Counted from the first letter of the stretch, positions 36,601 through 47,827 are shown. The stretch is 64,000 nucleotides of DNA from Golubevia sp. BC0850 (GCA_012976225.1 JAAVVG010000034.1:70216-134215), one strand, 5' to 3'. Made by a program: numbers and translations. The notes: generated by a model not told the origin, from the letters alone.

Positions 36601-37406
36601 GAATCCTGATCTTTTCCAGAAGACGAAGGACTACTTGAAGTTGAAGGACTTGAGGAAGAAGCAACACCAGGAACCCAAGCTATTAAATCATTCCAATTCC
36701 AACCTTCACTGTCATTTCCAAGACTTGATTTCCTTTCCCTCTCTCTTTCATCTTCAACTTCTTTTCTACAAGCTCTACACTGAGATAGAAGTTCAGACGC
36801 GTAGGACTGTTTCAAAGGGGGAGCTGGAAGAGGAGGAGGAACTCTTTTCGAGGTAGATGAAGAAGAGGATGTACTGCTTGAAGTAGAATCTGAGGTACTT
36901 GCATTCAAATTCTGATTTGGATCTCCCTTTGGATTTCCTTCTGGAGCTAAACTACCTCTAGCCATACTTCCACCAGCTCCGTACCTAGCTCTCATTGCAC
37001 TCTTTGTCCATTCATCCTTTGCTCTTCCACCTGCTAGAGCATTCTCATCATCTGAATCTAAAAGAGTATCGAATAATCCTCTTAATCTAATGAGTCTAGC
37101 TTGAGGAGGTTCTTGAGCTCTGAAATCTTCAAACGTAGGTCGTTTCTTCCTACTCTCTAAAGCTGAAGAGGCTGCTGCTGAGGCAGAGGAAGAAGGTGAA
37201 GACCAAGTTGACCAAAACATAGATTGAGCTGGAAGTGATTTGGAAGGAGCTGGCTTAGAGGAAGAGGGATTGGAAGAGGGATTGGGAATTGAGGTAGTCG
37301 GATTGGAAGATGAAGGCTCAGACTTTGGTTGAGGATTCGGCGGTGGAGATGTAGCTGGTTGATTGTTGAGATGATTACTGGAGTTGTTCGTTGAATCCGA
37401 TGACAT
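33688..37406 (-). CDS. Calcium-binding mitochondrial carrier (SCaMC / Sal1 type)
   Basis: A carrier expected to exchange ATP-Mg or ADP for phosphate across the inner mitochondrial membrane under Ca2+ control. Exons 37406-36167, 35833-35547, 35406-34217, 34107-34057, 33960-33869 and 33755-33688 give 975 residues. The last ~300 residues carry three solute-carrier repeats: AGGVAGAVSRTATAPFDRLK, IGGITSQLAIYPVETLK and SGSVGATTVYPLNLVRTR. The C-terminus SYVVYEQGKRKLGVN matches this family. An EF-hand lies at KELYKIFSELDKNVDMRLD, with a second likely at RQIEWEGFLKYAEG just before intron 1. The first exon is unusual: over 400 residues, mostly Ser/Pro-rich low complexity splitting degenerate EF-hand pieces (RLIRLRGLFDTLLDSDDE). 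Intron 1 is long (333 bp) and its boundaries are inferred from phase and a strong pyrimidine tract. Confidence 0.85.
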
Positions 37407-37974
37407 CGTTTGACTTTAAAGCCTTAAACGTTGATCTTGAGGAGGGCAGGGCAGCTGGGAAGCTGGGCAAGGCAAAGCAGAGCAGAAGGAGTTTTGTCTC
37501 TTTTACCTGCTACTTGCTTCTGCAATTGCTAGAGGAACGGAGTTTTACTGAATGACAGGTGTTCCTGTTTCTATCTATTTGGATCAATTTGAAACTCTTG
37601 AGATGATTTGTGTCGTTTGAGGCAGGAATTCAAGGACGAAAAACGAGTTGAGTGGAGACAAGTTTGAAGCCTCTCCCGGCGCTGTTGTGGGCCAACCATC
37701 AGCAAGGTAAAGCAGAACTACAGACGACTAGCAGCAAATTGGATTAAATTGAGCAGTTGAAAAGCAGTGCAAAACAGAGCAAAAGAGTGACAAAAAGGGG
37801 TCCATCTACAAATCTTGGAAGGGGGAGTTCGTGCGTATCTAGGCGAAGGGAACGATCAGGGGTGAGTGTGAAGACCTGGATCTTAAGCTGTGCGAATATA
37901 TAGGAAGCAAAAGCGATAGCGACAAGTTGAAGGTTTTACTTGGTTAAAGCGAGTCTTGATGTCATGAGGGAATT
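37407..37974. other. Intergenic region upstream of the carrier gene
   Basis: About 570 bases with no supportable gene. It should contain the promoter of the minus-strand carrier gene and the 3' end of the hydrolase transcript. No TATA box or repeat stands out. Confidence 0.5.
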
Positions 37975-40186
37975 TTATTTGAGTTGCAATCCAACAGCTT
38001 TTCTAACGACTTCCATTCCTTCACTGTCGAAGAACAGAGCTTTTCCATGCTGAGCTCCTTTACAAACGTCTGTGAATGATGAAAGAAGGGAGGGAAGTTA
38101 AAAGTAAAAGGAGATGAGCGTTTGAGATGAGCAAAGAAGAGTGAGAGCTTTTGGAACTAACGAATGGATTCAGCAGGTACTCCTGAGTCTCTGAGATATT
38201 CGAGACAGGCTGGGACGTCGACAAGTCTGGAAATTTGGGTTGATAATAGAAAAGATTGAGGCAGATGTAGGTGCGACAAAAAAGCGATGGATCAGAAGGC
38301 TGAAGCGAAGGCATCGTTTCTTTGGAAATCAACTTACAAGTCAACCTCTCCGAAGACGATTTGAAGTTTTGAAGGATCGAGATCTAAATCGTGAGCCCAG
38401 ACTGCCATTTCGGTCCAGATGAATCTGTTGAAAGGGAATGAGATGTCAATGGCAGTTCGAGTCCTCCCAAATTTCAACGTCGAGCGACTCACCTTCTAGC
38501 AATTGTGGTTGCTATTCCGACCTCACGAGCTACGAAATAACCGAGAAGGACTTCGATTCCAGATGCCCACTTAAGAAAGGGAAGAAAGAAATGGAGACAA
38601 AGGAAACGTTGAACATCGACGAAGAAGAGGCTTCGAAGAATTGGAATCTCTTCCAGTAATCAGAAGAAAAGAAACTCACACGACGAGCAATGAAAGAATA
38701 AGCAGTTTGACCTTCCCAAAGACGGAAGCATACCTTCAAACAGAAACACAGCGAGAGTCAGTACAAATCTCAACTTCTCCTCTGATTTCCACTCTCCCCC
38801 AAAGCTTCTTCCAACTCACAGGATCAGTCAAAACATGTTTGCCACAAATCTCCGGAGCTTTCCTGACGAGAGTTCCATGATTCAAGGTTCCATTACTATG
38901 ACTCAAAATAGTAGCTTTACCGAACCCATTGTTTTTCACAACGGATTTGATAGCTCTGATCTGTTCGTTTGAATCAGGAGGGTTTAGATGACCTGGATCC
39001 ATGATAAGAGCTGAGATATGAGGTTGAACTAGAACTACTACTCCTGATTTATGGTTTTTGAGATGTCTGATGAAGGCGAAGTATTGACCTGAAGGTGGAG
39101 AGAAGGGTGAGAAAAGGTGAATCAGAAGGAGTTCATTCTTGAAAGGCGAAGGGCCAAATTCTCAAACGTTGTGATTAAGTGAATTCACCCAAACCAATCC
39201 CCAATCCATGTAAGAAAACAATAGGTAAATGATCACTTTCGACATTCTTCTTTGGTAGAACCAAGAATTTACATTTCCCATCTTCAACATAGTTGAAACC
39301 GTTTCTAATCATGTAATTATGAGTGAAATAGGTCATTCCATTACAAACGACGTAATAACCTAAAGGTCTACTCATAGTTGGAACTGGATCTAAGGTCAAT
39401 CTCAAAGCTTTACAATTAGGATTCTTTCCTTCAGGGAAAGTATGCTTCAATCTACTTTGAACTAATCTTAAACCTTTTTCAACCAATTCATTTCTTGATG
39501 GATCGTTTTGACATTCTGAAAGTTCTCTACCTGCGAAGGCCCAGGCTAACCATCTGAGAAGAGGGAGAAGGAGTTAGAAGGTTCCGGAGAACGAAAAGTT
39601 GGGACGAGAGGGATAAGATAATACTCACTCTCTAACATTATCAGCATAGATTTCACTTTTTCGAGAATGATGAAACCATTTTCTGAATCTGATCCAAGCC
39701 AATTCAGCTTCTTCATCTGTGACGATAAAGTCATCTAACTCGACATTTTCATCTCTCTTAGTAGGAGGATGAGCTTTAGTTCCAACTTCTAAACATTGAA
39801 TCAACAGACTGACTAGAAGTTTGTTGTTCAGCTCAGGAGGTGGTAATCTCTTTTGAGCTTTTCTAGTTAGATATTGTAGATAGATGGAGAATGGAATCTC
39901 TAAAAGTGCATGATACCATAAAATCTTGAAGAGAATGTTATGATGTCCATTTGAAGCAGCGCTTAAAGAGATTGATTGACCTGATGTGATCTTGTGGTAG
40001 ATGGCTAAAGAGACTCTTAACCACGATAATGGAGTGATGGCCCAAACGAAATAGGCTAGAGCGATGGCTGGATAGTATTGAAGAGTTCTGATAGTTCCAG
40101 GTGGAGGAGGTCCGTCTCTGTGAGAAGAAGAATCGGAAGGTGGTTTTGGAATGGTCCCATTGGAATGTCCATTGGATTTTCCACTC
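37975..40186 (-). CDS. Alpha/beta hydrolase fold protein, membrane-associated
   Basis: A serine-hydrolase-type protein of unknown substrate. The ATG is at 40186; exons include 40186-39629, 39553-39189 and 39088-about 38790, then four or five short exons to the TAA at 37975-37977. The N-terminal region has hydrophobic segments (YYPAIALAYFVWAITPL, ILFKILWYHALLEIPFSIYL), suggesting membrane attachment. The catalytic part shows IVFLHGLGIGLG (oxyanion strand), ILSHSNGT (nucleophile Ser in S-H-S-N-G), VFGEVDLLVD (acid) and KGAQHGKAL (His), in the right order. It looks like a widespread fungal family usually annotated only as alpha/beta hydrolase. The donor after residue block WGRVEIRGE is non-consensus (GTTGAG), so that exon join is uncertain. 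Confidence 0.82.
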
Positions 40187-40291
40187 ATGATTAGAGAAAG
40201 AGACTCAATTCTAAAAGATGGGCAAAAGGAAGGTTTTTGGATGAAAAGGGAAGAAGAAGAAGAAGAAACTCCCGTATTAATCCAATCGCGA

Positions 40292-40300
40292 CTATTTATA
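40292..40300 (-). promoter_or_regulatory. TATA box of the hydrolase gene
   Basis: On the minus strand TATAAATAG lies about 105 bp upstream of the ATG at 40186. This is a good match to the consensus and spacing used by fungal core promoters. Confidence 0.5.
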
Positions 40301-40671
40301 CGGACCTCCATTTCCATCCCCTGATCAATCTCCTTATCCTTTCAACTGTCAGCTCCAAGACACCTTTGACTTTTGACATTTCTTCCTTTCTTTCACTCAG
40401 TACTCAGTCAAAGCTCATCACGCTCAGCAATTCAGTGAGCTTTCAAGAGGAGAAAGAGGTCATCGCGCAGCTCAGATCAGATCTGACTTTGTCGTGTGAG
40501 AAATCGAGATCCGTTGGGGAGGATTTTCAAATTCATTCTCACTCTCCATCTCACTCTCCATCTCATTGTCTCTTCAACATCAAAAGTGATCCCGTCTATT
40601 GATATAGAAATCAAAGTAAATGTTACATCAAAGGGCAGAGAGAACGATTGTGCGAGGACCTAACCGCAGTC

Positions 40672-41031
40672 CTATGACTTCTCCCTTCTATAACCTAGAT
40701 CTCAGAAACGAAAATCAGTTCCAAGAGTCATTGAATAGATGACAAAGTATGGAAACATCCAAAGAAACAAAATAATAGAAGGGGGAAAGAATCGAATCAC
40801 CATCGAATACTCACCAATATCGAGCTCCTCTTGTCTTCCTTCTCCGATTCTCTCCCACCTCAACTTAGCCAACCTCTTGAAACTAAAAGAAATGTCAGAG
40901 TCATACTATCTATCTTAATTCATCAGAAAAGGCTAATCTTCTCCTGTCTGTAATGATAGCGAAATGAAACTGGGAACTTTACTCTCCGCCAACTCAGTAT
41001 GCCACCTATGCTTTGGGATTTGAATTTGCAT
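40672..41031 (-). CDS. Possible very small basic protein (two introns)
   Basis: The minus strand carries ATG at 41031 (MQIQIPKHRWHT), then after an intron FKRLAKLRWERIGEGRQEEL and DIG|, and after a second intron GYRREKS and a TAG at 40672. The second intron has a clean GTGAGT donor and a TAG acceptor and joins in phase. The first needs an unusual GTTGGC donor. The result is a basic peptide of about 42 residues, the kind of small protein ORF tracks miss (for example small mitochondrial or ribosomal subunits). I do not recognise it. Without RNA data this is tentative. Confidence 0.3.
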
Positions 41032-41287
41032 GGTGGGATAAGGTGGTGGCGTTGTTGTGGGTGAAAGGAAATGGGAAGGGGAAAGGGTTGGAGGAGAAGA
41101 AAGAGTGGAAAGAGGAAGGAGATAGGGTAGGCAAGAACAAAGTTTGAAATCGAGACGATGAGTACTTTGATTGAAGTTACTTTGATTGAAGTTGAATGTT
41201 GTTACAATTGTGAATGCAGAGATTACAAAGTCATTTGATGATTAAAAGCGACGAAGGAAAACTGAATTAGAAGAACCTCCCTTGCCT

Positions 41288-42562
41288 TTATTTCTTATTT
41301 TTCCTAATTTCCTCCTTTTCTCTAATCCCTTCTTCTTTCCTAGCTCTATAAGCCTTAATAGCCTTTTCTCTTTCCTCTAATAAAATATTCTGTCTAGCCA
41401 TACTAGTTTCCACTTTTCCTTCTTTTTTCTCCTTCCGAATCGGATCCGGTAATCTAGCAACTTTTCTATCCCCCTCCTTCTTTTCAGCTTCATCCATATC
41501 TTCACCACTCAAAGCAGCTTTCAATCTAGCCTTCCTTACCAGTGAAATTTTACCATGACCTCTTGGAGCTTTAGTTAAAGTAGGAGGTTCCATTGCTACA
41601 TCATTAATTCTACGTCTTTGAGTTGCTTGAACCCAATCTCTATCTTCTCCACCTAAAGAGCCATCTTTTAAAACTTGGTTTTGTAAACCTTCTCTAGCTT
41701 TACGTAGATCTGATGAAGAAGCTTCCGAAGCTTTGTGAGAAGCTGCTGTTTCTGCTCGCTCTTTTCGAAGCGACTCTGAGGTATCTTCGGTTTCTGAACC
41801 TTCACCATCTTCTTGATCTAACTTTCTCTTCTTACGTTTAGCTCTCTCGGAAGATTTGGCTTCGGTTCTCATAGCTGCGTTGATTCCTGGTGCCATGATT
41901 CGATCGATACGGCTGGGACAAAGAGAGGGAGGAGGAAGGAAGGTGTGAGTGGGAGTAGGGAGGAAAAAATCATACCGCAGTCTTCTCTTCACCAGCTTTA
42001 AGGAATTGAACATCGTTTCAAAAGTGATCCTAAGCGAAGTTGAATTCTCCAATCCAATTCGAACCGTCCGCATCCCTTCTCAGTTCTTTCTTGTCCATCC
42101 AAACCCAACCACCACCACCAAGAGAAGAAAAACTCACCGATTGAAATCACCGACCTTCTCTCCAGGTTTAATCTTCAGTTCATCCTTTGCTTCTTGAACT
42201 TTCCTTTCCTTCTCCTTCTGTTTCCCCTTTCCTCTACTGTTGGTCTTTGACATTTCTCCAATCTCTTGTCCTGGAGGTAAAATTCCATTTTCCAAATCCA
42301 ACCTGGCTTTCTTTCTAGCATTGTAATCTGATTGAATCTTAGCTGCGTTGAGAATTCTCATAGCTCCTTTTGGAAGGGAATGGAAATGAGCATCGGCTGA
42401 TGGTTTGGGAGGTGGGTTGTTTTGACCTCTGAAGGAAGGGAAGAAAAAAGTGGATGGGAAAATGGGTCAGAGACAAGGTGAGAGCAAGTGGAAAGAAAAG
42501 CTGACTCACTTGGATAACCTGTCAGCATCTCTGGCTGATCTTTTGGCTCGTTTGTGAGGCAT
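41288..42562 (-). CDS. Basic coiled-coil, probably nucleolar protein (CCDC137-like?)
   Basis: The ATG at 42562 opens MPHKRAKRSARDADRLSK. After an intron the frame continues PPPKPSADAHFHSLPKGAMR and ILNAAKIQSDYNARKKARLD. A second intron at FN/RRIDRIM joins the last exon, which ends at 41288. The protein is highly charged, with Lys/Arg/Glu coils (RAKRKKRKLDQEDGEGSETE; EEREKAIKAYRARKEEGIRE). The block LKIKPGEKVGDFNRRIDRIM (a P-G-E-x3-x-F-x-R-R-[IV] pattern) occurs in fungal proteins I associate with the CCDC137/ribosome-biogenesis group, but that link is from memory of the pattern only. Nuclear or nucleolar location is inferred from the basic composition. The first exon is short (about 53 nt). 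Confidence 0.65.
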
Positions 42563-43568
42563 GAAGATAGAATTGTGAGGTGGGAAGGAAGGGAAATTGG
42601 CAGGTCGAAGTGAAACGACTCTGTAGAAGCGATCCTCTCAGGAGACTCAAGGTCACGACTAGGAAAGCGCGAGAGGCAAGAGAAAGAAAGAAGTTTTTGT
42701 GAAGACGAGAGGGGGCGAGAGAGAAGAAGAAAGAAAGTTATTGCGACTGCTTGTTTTGGAAGTCGAAGAAGCGACAAGCGCATCACACCTCCAAATCATC
42801 CCTTCTTTCTCCAACTTGTTTTTTTTTCTTTTTCTCGACCAAGTTGATTGTTTCCCAGCCCGTCAGTCACACGCTTCTTCCAGAATGCCCGAACTCTCGT
42901 GCATGGAGGGCACAAAAGGGTTCAAAGTGAGGATTGAGGATAGATTCAGAAACAAGCTGAAGCAACACGAGCGACATTTAAAGTTCAGATTTCTACTACA
43001 GTTCTCGGGGGTGATCTACGCGAGTGCTGCTTCAAAGAGTTCCGTCTTTCCGATGTTGATCAACTTCTCCTCACTCTTCCGCCCCTCTTAACTACCGTTT
43101 CCCTTCGTGATTGCGTGCGTTGGCCTTGGTTTTGAGTTTTGAGTTTTTAGAGTCTAAACTTTGGAGTCTTTGGTCAGTCTGAAAGAATTGGCGGTCGGAG
43201 TCACCGGCAGTCGATGCGACAAGATGCAAGACGTACCTCAGACTCAGGCAGGGCAATTCAACCAACTTTGGAAGTCAGAGAAGAAGTAAGCTTGGAGAAC
43301 AAAATCCCTCGAAACGTTGAGTGCAGCAGAGCGAAGTCACGTTGAAAGTCATGTTGACGACTCATGGTGTTTCCTTGGACTTCTGAAGAGATCTAAAGAG
43401 TTGACTGAAGTCCTGATCCATCTCCCACTGGACTACCATTGAGATCTCTTCCAAAGTGGACTCTTTCTTTAGGTGGAAAAAATCCACTACGGCTTAAACC
43501 TTTTCGAACCCTTTCTCTGATAGCTCCAATCCTCTCCAACGTGTCTTGTTCTCATCTACTGATCTCCA
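42563..43568. other. No supportable gene
   Basis: A plus-strand ATG frame at 42884-43091 (MPELSCMEGTKGFKVRIED...) is open but short, antisense-adjacent and without a family match. I leave it unassigned. This stretch marks the border between the conserved block and the rearranged right-hand part of the window. Confidence 0.4.
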
Positions 43569-43787
43569 TCAAAGTTTGCAGACTTCTCTAGCTTTAATCA
43601 CTTCCCTGGCCTCTAATCTCTTGAAGATCCTCATAAGGGTCTCTGAAGATAGTGCGGCGTTGATGCATCTCATCTTGCCGAAGAGAGAAAGTGAGACTGA
43701 GATTTGATGAGCGGTTAAGATGGAAGAGTTTAGACGGACGGCTCTGTAAGTTGAAGAAATTCCGAAAGAATCGTTCCTGCAAATCAA
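43569..43787 (-). pseudogene. F-box domain remnant
   Basis: The minus strand reads LSSETLMRIFKRLEAREVIK and AREVCKL, a good F-box core (L-x-x-E-x-L-x-x-I-F-x-x-L ... R-x-V-C-K). A TGA follows immediately where the conserved tryptophan should be (L-*-W). Beyond the stop the same frame continues WRSVDENKTRWRGLELSEK before another stop. This looks like an F-box gene cut by a nonsense change, with no long LRR region after it. Confidence 0.5.
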
Positions 43788-44500
43788 ATTAGAAGGCAGA
43801 TTTGAAAATGGTGAGGCTCAAGAACTGCTTCAGGAGCCATAACTCACCTCACTCTTAACTCACCTCTCTTGAAGAGTGAGGTAAAGAAAGGGCTGAAGCG
43901 CTGAAGGACCTCCGGATCTGGAAGATAACCTTTTAGTTCCTTGGTATACTGATTGGATCAAGCTCAGGAGATGAACTCCTTGGAGAGGAACACCTAAGAC
44001 AGACAGAGCTTATGATCAGAGAAAGACAGAAAGGATACGTTGACAGTTGAATTGAATTGATGCTGTTCTTTTGGAACTAACTCAAAACTCGCTAATGCTC
44101 TGGATCCTTGATTGACTACTGTACCAAACCAGTCAAACAATTTGATGGCACAGCGAGATCTAGTGGAATGCAGAGGAGAGGTAGAAAAGAGGATGAAGGA
44201 AGGTCAGAAGAACGACTAGGGATCAGTTCGAACCATAAGGATGTTGCTCCTCGCATTTCTGTAGCCAGAACTGAATTTATGCGATGATGTGACCGAAATT
44301 CAGATGCAAGTCTAAAAGAAGGAGCGGTTTGGTGGGAAGGAAGAAAGATGCGTCATCACTGCATCACACAAGAAGTTCTCTCTTCTCGCCAACTCAGTCA
44401 CACTCAATCAATTCGTCTAATCTTAAATTGCTGCCTATTTCAGGATTCCAGATCTTTTAGTCTGACTCTATAGTCATCTTAACCCTTCGAATGGAGGTAG

Positions 44501-46215
44501 ATGATTCCTCCACGGACCCAACCTTTTAAGTTGAACTTTTGTCCAAATTCAAAAGCTCACCCTGATTGCCTCGTTCAGACCAATCCTATCAAGGTCAAAG
44601 GTCTCAAACCTCGCCATAAGGTGGTCAAGGTTCTTCAGAAGTACTGCAAGAAGAGTGGGATGGAGACTACTGATGAAGAGATTAGGAAGCACGAGCTTCT
44701 TGTATGCTGTTGCTCTGAAGGGAAGAAGAATGGAGGACAGAGCAAAGCGTTGGACTTGAACAAGAGGATAAAGAGCTATGGGCTGAAAGAGGGAGACAGT
44801 CTGTTTTTTCGAAAGGTCGATAAGATGGAACAAGTTGACGGAGAGTCAGGTGAGTGGAAGAAAGGAGGTGGAAGCAAGCAGGAGGAGCTGAAGGGCTATA
44901 CAAACGCTTCAGGAAGACAGACTTTGACAGCTGAATGGAAACTCTAGTGCTCTTTGATATTCTCGTACTCTGTTTGATCTGGGCGGATCAAAGGAAGAAG
45001 AACAGCTCCTCTTTCGTTCCCCCTCTTCTCCCTCCTGGCATCCCTGCTGGGTACCGTCTCATCATCTGAAGATGCAGAGGTAATCATGGAGCAGCCAGAA
45101 TCCCTCCCGAAAGTCTCTGTCAAGTACCTAAAAGAAGAGAAGAACCTTGAGGTCTACAGAGCACAGCTAATCAAGATGCTCGGCGGAGATGCCTGTTTCT
45201 ATCAATCGGGACTGGCGTATCCATTCTCAGTTTTCACCTCAAGAGCTAGCAGGCACTTTCTCCTTGCTGCAGTCAGAATGGCTATGAGAATGACTCCGAG
45301 GTCCGAGAGAAAGAACGATGGAACGCTTCCTTTGCTCTTGGTTCGATCCGTCAATCTTTGCATCAAGCAACGTCGAGAGGCAAAGAACCAATCCTCAGAG
45401 AAGGTGGTAGTGATGGACTTCGTGAATGCTGTCAAACTGATGCAATCTTGGGCTGTTGAAGATGCCAGTGAGTTTGTGGCTGCGCGTCACTCTTTCTGTT
45501 GTAGCTACTGGCTAAGGATACCTCCTCTGCCTCCTTCCCTTTCTCCTTATCATAATCAGATGATTCAGATCTATTTTTCACAAGCGAGTCGGAATCTGAA
45601 GAAATTGCAGCGCCTCGTCAGCTTTCAAGAGGAAAGCGGGAGACTCTATCTGAGATCCGCCCGACCTCAGAGCTATGGCGGAACACCAGATGGAAAAACC
45701 AGAAGCTAAGACCGGATCTGTCCTCAGTCTCTCTGAGGACCAGAGATGTAACCAACATGCTCTTGCGGATGGCGAAAGCCAGTCCAGTCGACCCTTCTAA
45801 TCCTGCGCCTGATGGCTTCCCCTCTCTAGTTCTCAAGGCTCTCAAACAATCCCTTTCAACCCAAGAATCTTCGGGCAGTAAAGTTGTTGCCCCTCCTTCA
45901 GGCTGGAATCAAAGGAACGTCATCACAGACGCGCTTCCAATTCTCCAAGAACTACTCAAGTCAGGAGCAGAAGCAGCCATCTCTCAGCAACTTCCTCCAG
46001 TCACTACTGCCCAAACACAGCCCAACCCTTCCACCAAATTAACTTCAACTTCCCTTTACCAACTTCCAAGCCCTCCACCAAGTCGCTTCTTCCAGATCTC
46101 AAGAAATTCAAGAAACGCAAACTCGCAGAGGCTGGAATCGATGAAGCAGAACAGAGAAGAATCAAAAAGCAGTACAAGAAGGAGAAGAAGACGTTGGAGA
46201 AGAAGGAGGAAGTAG
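44501..46215 (+). CDS. Unassigned gene, family member A (ubiquitin-like N-terminal part?)
   Basis: Three exons join in phase: 44501-44849, 45078-45467 and 45560-46215, giving 464 residues. The N-terminal part (PIKVKGLKPRHKVVKVLQKY ... ALDLNKRIKSYGLKEGDSLF) has the layout of a SUMO/Rad60-like beta-grasp domain: a strand, a helix with a lysine-rich face, and a final GLKEGDSLFF. The middle carries RMTPRSERKNDGT and LVRSVNLCIKQRREAK, which recur in the decayed copy at 63.1 kb. The tail is very basic. I do not recognise the family. Two oddities suggest recent change. An upstream ATG frame at 44491 (MEVDDSSTDPTF) stops at TTTTAAG, one T short of joining the body. Near the end the +1 frame (DLKKFKKRKLAEAGIDEAEQ, stop 46226) looks more protein-like than the annotated one. 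Confidence 0.55.
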
Positions 46216-46717
46216 TCAAAGGATAGCTTGATGGTGGAGGAAGGAGGAGGGCAGGGCTCAAGAGAGGAGCGAAGGGACGGGAGAGGGAGAGGGAGGCGTA
46301 GGAAAAAAGGTAGAAACATTCAAGTATCACAATCAACATCAATTCACATCTTTTCTAATTCATAATTCAAAGAACTACTCCATTTGTCACTTAGATCTCG
46401 TTCATTCATCACTGATTGCAATCACTCATCGCATGATCTCGAAAGCCATGTCTGGAATGAGTCAAACCATTTCGATCAACGTCATTCTCTCAGACGGAGT
46501 GTATTGAATAGAATGATCAGGGATCCTGAAAAACAACCTCAATGAAATTTCAGAAACTTTTACACAGGAAGTTTCAACAATGGACCTCGTCGACTTTTGC
46601 TTTTCTCTTTTCATCATCACTTGTTGGCTACTTGCTTCTATCTGCTTTCTCCTTTTTTCAACTACTTTACTTCTCACTTCTTCTTTGAACTCTTTACAAA
46701 CCTTCCCAAATATTGCT
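46216..46717. other. No gene seen
   Basis: About 500 bases between the family-A gene and the leucine-rich fragment. Only short unconvincing frames are present. Confidence 0.45.
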
Positions 46718-47320
46718 TCATTCTACCACACTCTTCCAATCCTCGAATCTCTTAACCACGACTCTTCCGACTGCATTCCCCAACCATGCCAGAGAACGGT
46801 CTAGGATTCTCGTCTCTGCTTCTTGGAAGTCTTGGATTTCCTCTTGAGCTATTAAGAGAGTTATTCTAGAGCAGTGATGGAAATTTTCTGCCTCCTGACC
46901 ATGATCGACTGCTAGCTGTGAAAGCTGAGGTACGATCATTTTCTTAGCCAGTTCCACCTTGAGAGATTGAAGAAGGTCGTCGATTGGGTAACGAATAGTT
47001 TCTTCGTCGTCGACGTAGTCTACCAAGTGAATCTCCTTCAAGGTGGCCGAATGTTGTTGAACCACTTCTACCAGCTGACGTTGGTATTGAAGATTCCATT
47101 CAGGGCCATTTCCAACTTCTCCATCCTCATACTCTATGGTCATCATCAGTGACTCCAGATTCTGGGAGTGTGAGAAAGCGAAAATCCTTGCCTCGAGACT
47201 TTCAAGATTGGGAGACTGAAGAAGATCCATAATATATTGGAGATTTGAATTGGATGAGCCTAGAAAGAGATGTCTCAGATTGGGAAGCTCTACATTCTTT
47301 GACAGCTCTGCTGGGTTCGA
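46718..47320 (-). pseudogene. Leucine-rich (F-box/LRR-like) C-terminal fragment
   Basis: An open minus-strand frame of about 200 residues reads LPNLRHLFLGSSNSNLQYIM, SPNLESLEARIFAFSHSQ, LVEVVQQHSATLKEIHLVDY and ends at 46718. This is the repeat spacing of fungal F-box/LRR proteins. A TGA lies just upstream of GFAFVSDLRSNPAELSKN, with no F-box in reach, so the N-terminal part is missing. The absence of internal stops suggests recent truncation, or that an upstream exon was missed. Confidence 0.5.
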
Positions 47321-47412
47321 CCTGAGATCCGAAACGAATGCGAAGCCTCAGACTTTCTAGACACTCGCTCATATTTTCGGATCTTCTTCTTATCTCGACT
47401 GTTTCCACACTA

Positions 47413-47827
47413 TCATCTTCGGCCGCCTCGTCTTTCGCTCGACAGTCTTTCCGTCATCACTCCTCCTGCTGTTTCTTTCCCAATCGTAAAGACTGGACTT
47501 TTGGAGCTAGGAATCCCTTTCATTTGGCTACAACCTGGAGCTGAAGGTGACGAATTGAGTGAGTTAATCTATCCTCATATTCGAAGCTGAAATCCTTCTT
47601 CTGAAGATGCAGAAGAAATAATTCTTGTGCTTTAAAAAACGTTGAGCAGATGCGCTTGTCTCCGATCTTTCATTGAACCTTTATTTTCCGAACCCTCTTC
47701 TTCTTCACTTTTTCTAAAGGAATGGCTATCATCTCAACCACAAGAAGTCAAAGACAGAGTCATTCTGGGAGGACCATGCATTTTGGTGCAAGGAGAATCA
47801 CTCGCCAAAGCTCAAGGAAAACTGTGA
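47413..47827 (+). pseudogene. Fragment of a CoA-binding (YccU-like) domain protein
   Basis: The plus strand reads LDSLSVITPPAVSFPIVKTG, LLELGIPFIWLQPGAEGDEL, then across an intron-like GTGAGT...cag and a frame change, VKDRVILGGPCILVQGESL ending at 47827. The signatures S-V-I-T-P-P, G-I-P-x-x-W-x-Q-P-G-A and G-G-P-C-I-L-V are those of the small CoA-binding Rossmann proteins found in bacteria and fungi. The N-terminal nucleotide-binding glycine region is absent upstream; the sequence there belongs to another fragment. The truncation and frame break argue for a relic. Confidence 0.6.

Noticed and set aside
40237-40602. 121-codon ORF opposite the hydrolase promoter
   Set aside because: It lies across the hydrolase 5' region and TATA box. 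Composition is Ser/His repeat-like with no family features.
42699-43091. 130-codon plus-strand ORF near the coiled-coil gene
   Set aside because: It has no ATG near its start, overlaps the divergent promoter region, and no motif is seen.
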